Part shown: positions 5,924-9,413 of the stretch, in pieces | Numbering within the stretch: position 1 is the stretch's first letter | Layout: each line of letters opens with the position of its first letter | Assembly: GCA_034433995.1 (NCBI GenBank) | Contig: DAOTZU010000109.1 | Location: forward strand, 1 to 9,413 | Direction of reading: 5' to 3' | DNA from: DAOTZU01 sp034433995 | GTDB lineage: Bacteria; Chloroflexota; Anaerolineae; UBA1429 | DNA: 9,413 nt | The notes under the pieces: model-generated | What the model saw: only the letters and a program-made list of their open reading frames with translations | Databases searched by the model: none | What the model was told of the DNA's origin: nothing | Position numbers and translations under genes: made by a program

Positions 5924-8900
5924 CTACCCTTGGGTTTCCTCCACCAACTGGGCCACTTGATTCCCATTTCCCAGTTGCAGCGAGATGCACTGCGAGACGC
6001 CCTGCTCCCCCATCGAGATGCCATAAAGGGTCGAGGCCGCCTCGATGGTGTGGCGGTTGTGGGTGATGACGATGAACTGGGTCGTCTTGGCGTGCTCGCG
6101 CAAGAGATCGCGAAAGCGGCTCACATTGGCCTCGTCCAAGGCGGCATCCACCTCGTCCAAGAAACAAAAGGGCACGGGGTTAGCCTGAAGCAGGGCAAAC
6201 AGCAAAGCCACAGCCGTCAAGGCCCGCTCCCCTCCCGAGAGGAGGGCCAGGTTCTGGGCCTTTTTGCCCGGCGGATGGGCCACGATATCCACCCCGGTGG
6301 CGCTGGGATTCTGTGGATCGGTGAGGACCAGGTGGGCGGTGCCACCGTTGAAGAGGAGCCGGAAATAGCGGGCGAAAGCCTCATCCACGGTCTTGACCGT
6401 GCGCACAAAATCTTGTTCGATCAGCGCATCAAGCTCCTGGATGACTTCATGCAGGGAGGCGATGCATCCGCGCAAATCGGCCGCCTGGGTTTGCAAAAAG
6501 GTCTGACGTTCCAGGAGTTGTTCGTACTCTTTGGGGGCGTCGGGGTTGATGGCGCCCAGGCGACGCAAGCGCATCTTGAGTTGACGGATCTCATCGCCCA
6601 GGCCCTGGGGTAGAGCATCCACGGTGGGGAGCTCGACGATATCATCGCCCAATTCCAGCCGCAACTGATGCGAGACCTCGCTGGGCAGATCGATGGGACC
6701 CAGCTCGGCCTCGATCTCGCGGGCCAAGGAGCTTTGCTCTTCCTTGAGCCGGTCGCGCTCCAAGACAAGGCGGCTGTATTCCAATTCGGCCTCGTTCAAC
6801 CGCTCCAAGCTCTGTGCGCGCTCTCGTTCGCCCTCACGCTGTTGCCGTTGTAGCTCGACGAGCTCCTGGCGCAGCGGCGCGGCGCGCTCCGTCAAGGAGG
6901 ATTCCTGCTGTGCCGTCTCGGCCAAGGCACGTTGTTGGGTCTCCATCTCTTGGGCGAGCTGAGCCAGCGTCGCCTGCAATTGGGCCTGTTGGGCGATCTT
7001 GTCCTGCACCTGCTGCTGGAGTTGCTGTGCGTTCTGCCGATGGCTGGCGAGGAGCGCCCGTTGGCTTTGCACAGTGCGCTGGGCGACGGCGGCGCGGGTC
7101 TCCAATTCTGCCACCTGATGGCGCAATGCTCCATCGCCGGAGGCGGCCAGTTGGGCTCGCAAGGCATTGAGCTGTTCCAGGGTGTGCATCTGTTCGGCCT
7201 GGGCGGCTTGGATCTGCGCTTGCAGTTTCTGCTCCCGCTGCTCCAGGTCGGCCAGCTCACGGGCGGCCTCTTCTGCGCGCGTTGCGCGCCACGCGCGCTC
7301 GCGTTCGAGCGCGCGCATCTCTTGCGTGTGATTGCGCGCTGCACTCTGGGCCGCCTCGGCCTGGGCCTGCAGTTGGGCCAGATGGCGTCTGGCCTCTTCA
7401 ACCTGCTTCAGACTCGATGCCAGGGCCTGCTGTTGCGCCGCGTGGTGTTGCTGCGCCTCGGCCCATGCTTGCTCGGCGGCGGCAAGGCGAGGGGGCAGCT
7501 CGCGCCACTCTCGTTCCTGGGCCAGGAGGTTGCCGCCCTGCTTGCGGCTGCCCCCGCTGAGGGCGCCGCTGGGTTGCACCGTCTCCCCCTCCAGGGTGAC
7601 CAAGAGGGTGGCCCCGGTGTGACGCGATAAAAGGCGGCGGGCGGTGGCCAGATCGGCCACGATGATGATGCGGCCCAAGAGGAGCTCGAACACCGGGCGC
7701 AACCGCTCCTCGAAGCGGACCAGGGAGCTGGCCACGCCCACGATCCCCGGCTCGGGCCGCAGGGTGAGGGCCGGCCGAGGGCGCACCGTATCCAGGGGGA
7801 GAAAGGTGGCCCAGCCGGCGCGGGTGCGTTTGAGATGGGCGATGGCCGCCTCGGCGTCTTCCCAACGCTCGGTGACGATGTGATGCAGGCGCGGTCCCAA
7901 GGCCGCCTCGATGGCCTCCTCCAGTTCGCGGGGCACTTGCATCAAGTTGACCACCGTGCCCACCAATCCCCCCAGCTTCTCTTGCGCGCTCAAGACCTCG
8001 CGCACGCCCGGAGGGAACCCGGTGAGCTCCTGGCGCAACCGGCCAAGCATCTCTTGCCGCGCCACGATGCGCTCGCGCTCGTTTTGGGCTTTGCGCACAG
8101 CCTCCTCGGCGGCGTTCACCTGGGCCCGAAGGTGCGCCGTCTCCTCCTCCAGGGCTTTGAGCCGCTCTTGGGCCTCCACCACCCCTTGCGCCAGGGTCTG
8201 GGCGCGCTCCGCCAGGCGCGTCCCCTCCTCTTGGCCAGCCCGCAAGCGTTCCTCTGCTTGGCGCAAGGCCCGTTGCGTCTCCTCGCCGGCAGCCACCAGC
8301 CGGGCGCGGCGTTCGCGGAGCTGCTCCAGGCGCCCTTGGTCGGCGGCCAGGGCCGCCACAAGCCGGTTGAGGTGCGCCTCCAGGTCGGCGGCCTCTTGCT
8401 CCTGGGCGCGGCGGGCTGCATCTTGGGCGGCCAAGGCGGCCCTGGCCTCGTGGAGGGCCTTGTCGTTGGCCGCACAGAGGGCTTCTTGCTCGGCCAATTC
8501 CTGGGTGGCGCGGGCGATCTCATCCTGCAAGATCCCCTGGCGAGAGCGCAGGGAGCGTATCTCCTCCTCCAGGCCGGCCAGTTGTTGTTGGTAGAGCCGC
8601 TGCCGTTCGGCCATTACGGCTTGCTCCCGACGCACGCGGGTGGCCTGTTCTTGTAGCGTCCTCTGTTCCTCCGCCAAATGTTCCAGGGCCTGCCGTCGCG
8701 CCGCCTCTTGGGCGGCCCATTCCTCTTGTTGTTGCTGCAAACGGTGGTAAAAGGCCCGTTGGGTTTCCACCAGGGCGCTTTGGGCGCGCACTTGCTCCTC
8801 GGCATGGACCAGTTGCCTCCGCCGGCGCTGCCAGTGGTAGCCATACCAGATCCGTTGCAGCTCCTTGAGATCTTGGGCCAAGAGGAGATATTCCTCGGCC

Positions 8901-9413
8901 CGCTCCGCTTGGCGGCGCAACGTAACGGCGCGGGGCTGCAGTTCATTCAGTATATCGTTCACCCGCTCCAGGTTGCGCTCTGTTTCCTCGATCCGGCTGA
9001 GGGCCTCGGCCCGCTTGCGCAGGTGGGGCGCCAAGCCGGCCGCATCCTCAAAGAGCGTTCTACGGGCCTCCGGCCGCAAAGAAAGCGCCTGGTCCACCAG
9101 CCCCTGGCCGATGACCAGGTAGGTGCTCCGTACCAGGCCCGCGCTGCCCAAGAGATCCAGGATATCACGATAGCGGACACGGTTGCCGTTCAGAAGATAC
9201 TCGTTCTCGCCGGAGCGGTAGGCGCGCCGCCCTACGGTGACTTCGGCATACTCCAGCGGGAGCCATCCCTGGCTGTTATCGAAAGTAAGGAGCACCTCCG
9301 CCATCCCCAAACGGGGGCGGGCGCGGCTGCCGGCAAAGATCATGTCGTCGGTGGTCTTGGCCCGCAGGGCGTGATAACTCTGCTCCCCCAACACCCAGCG
9401 GATGGCATCGGCC
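5924..9413 (-). CDS. smc: Chromosome segregation protein SMC (5' end of gene outside window)
   Basis: SMC is the ATP-dependent core of bacterial condensin, working with ScpA and ScpB. About 1162 residues are visible; the first visible residues ADAIRWVLGEQSYHALR immediately follow where Walker A lies in the family, so roughly 55 N-terminal residues are beyond the right edge. Order in the protein: N-terminal head with DDMIFAGS (about nt 9350); N-terminal coiled coil (about 9060-8060), very rich in Glu, Gln, Ala and Arg; hinge (about 8020-7540) with VREVLSAQEKLGGLVGTVVN and SGALSGGSRKQGG; C-terminal coiled coil (about 7530-6500); C-terminal head with LGAINPDAPKEYEQL, the ABC signature LSGGER (nt 6224-6241), Walker B FCFLDEVDAAL and ITHNRHTIEAASTLYGISM. 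Stop TAG at 5924-5926. Length and motifs are typical and no break is visible. The gene faces scpB tail to tail. Confidence 0.97.
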   Translation of the reverse strand, partial: ADAIRWVLGEQSYHALRAKTTDDMIFAGSRARPRLGMAEVLLTFDNSQGWLPLEYAEVTVGRRAYRSGENEYLLNGNRVRYRDILDLLGSAGLVRSTYLVIGQGLVDQALSLRPEARRTLFEDAAGLAPHLRKRAEALSRIEETERNLERVNDILNELQPRAVTLRRQAERAEEYLLLAQDLKELQRIWYGYHWQRRRRQLVHAEEQVRAQSALVETQRAFYHRLQQQQEEWAAQEAARRQALEHLAEEQRTLQEQATRVRREQAVMAERQRLYQQQLAGLEEEIRSLRSRQGILQDEIARATQELAEQEALCAANDKALHEARAALAAQDAARRAQEQEAADLEAHLNRLVAALAADQGRLEQLRERRARLVAAGEETQRALRQAEERLRAGQEEGTRLAERAQTLAQGVVEAQERLKALEEETAHLRAQVNAAEEAVRKAQNERERIVARQEMLGRLRQELTGFPPGVREVLSAQEKLGGLVGTVVNLMQVPRELEEAIEAALGPRLHHIVTERWEDAEAAIAHLKRTRAGWATFLPLDTVRPRPALTLRPEPGIVGVASSLVRFEERLRPVFELLLGRIIIVADLATARRLLSRHTGATLLVTLEGETVQPSGALSGGSRKQGGNLLAQEREWRELPPRLAAAEQAWAEAQQHHAAQQQALASSLKQVEEARRHLAQLQAQAEAAQSAARNHTQEMRALERERAWRATRAEEAARELADLEQREQKLQAQIQAAQAEQMHTLEQLNALRAQLAASGDGALRHQVAELETRAAVAQRTVQSQRALLASHRQNAQQLQQQVQDKIAQQAQLQATLAQLAQEMETQQRALAETAQQESSLTERAAPLRQELVELQRQQREGERERAQSLERLNEAELEYSRLVLERDRLKEEQSSLAREIEAELGPIDLPSEVSHQLRLELGDDIVELPTVDALPQGLGDEIRQLKMRLRRLGAINPDAPKEYEQLLERQTFLQTQAADLRGCIASLHEVIQELDALIEQDFVRTVKTVDEAFARYFRLLFNGGTAHLVLTDPQNPSATGVDIVAHPPGKKAQNLALLSGGERALTAVALLFALLQANPVPFCFLDEVDAALDEANVSRFRDLLREHAKTTQFIVITHNRHTIEAASTLYGISMGEQGVSQCISLQLGNGNQVAQLVEETQG
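7292..7315. repeat. Perfect 10-bp GC-rich inverted repeat inside smc
   Basis: Arms at 7292-7301 and 7306-7315 are perfectly complementary, with a 4-nt loop at 7302-7305 (AACG in the smc mRNA sense). The arms are almost pure alternating CG. It encodes part of the second coiled-coil arm (RALERERA), and the symmetry comes partly from the Arg/Ala/Glu codons. It could form a very stable mRNA hairpin; there is no U-tract, so it is not an intrinsic terminator. No function can be claimed. Confidence 0.6.

Noticed and set aside
5894..8656. Several long plus-strand open frames opposite smc (for example 5894-6613, 6932-7630, 7835-8656)
   Set aside because: Their Leu/Gly/Gln-rich sequences are complements of the smc coiled coil and carry no family motif.
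1..9413. tRNA, rRNA, CRISPR, insertion sequence or prophage signals
   Set aside because: No repeat-spacer pattern, transposase-like protein or terminal inverted repeats were seen, and the genes leave almost no intergenic space.

Overview
The window is a gene-dense, high-GC bacterial chromosome segment (roughly 60-65% G+C by eye) with seven genes, two of them cut by the window edges. I see no tRNA, rRNA, CRISPR array, insertion sequence or phage gene. The mix of a stand-alone aldehyde:ferredoxin oxidoreductase homologue, an AmaP-type alkaline shock membrane protein, LarC, ScpB and SMC suggests an anaerobic or facultative bacterium. My best guess is Chloroflexota (Anaerolineae-like); a high-GC Firmicute is possible. 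This is an inference from gene content, not from a phylogenetic marker.

Left half (1-4771, + strand): the 3' part of argS (arginyl-tRNA synthetase) is followed after 1 nt by larC (nickel-pincer cofactor nickel insertase, but only the LarC1 half with a His-rich tail). After 33 nt comes a 703-aa tungsten-type aldehyde:ferredoxin oxidoreductase family protein, and 46 nt later an AmaP/Asp23-like two-helix membrane protein. Tight spacing and good Shine-Dalgarno sequences suggest one transcription unit, so a housekeeping tRNA synthetase gene seems to be co-transcribed with two metal-cofactor-related genes and an envelope protein.

Middle (4773-5318, - strand): a small predicted lipoprotein gene is convergent with the AmaP gene, with a single base between the two stop codons, and divergent from scpB.

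Right half (5341-9413): scpB (+, TTG start) and the 3' part of smc (-) face each other tail to tail, with 37 nt between the stops. Their products belong to the same bacterial condensin complex, but the genes must be transcribed separately here.

The most unusual points are: (i) LarC without its catalytic LarC2 half, which would normally follow where a His-rich tail, a stop codon and the oxidoreductase gene now lie; (ii) an AOR-family protein whose usual Fe-S ligand spacing (CX2CX3C...C) and both DXXGL(C/D) pterin motifs are altered. Together these suggest non-canonical or divergent metalloenzyme functions. No complete new system can be demonstrated from this window alone.
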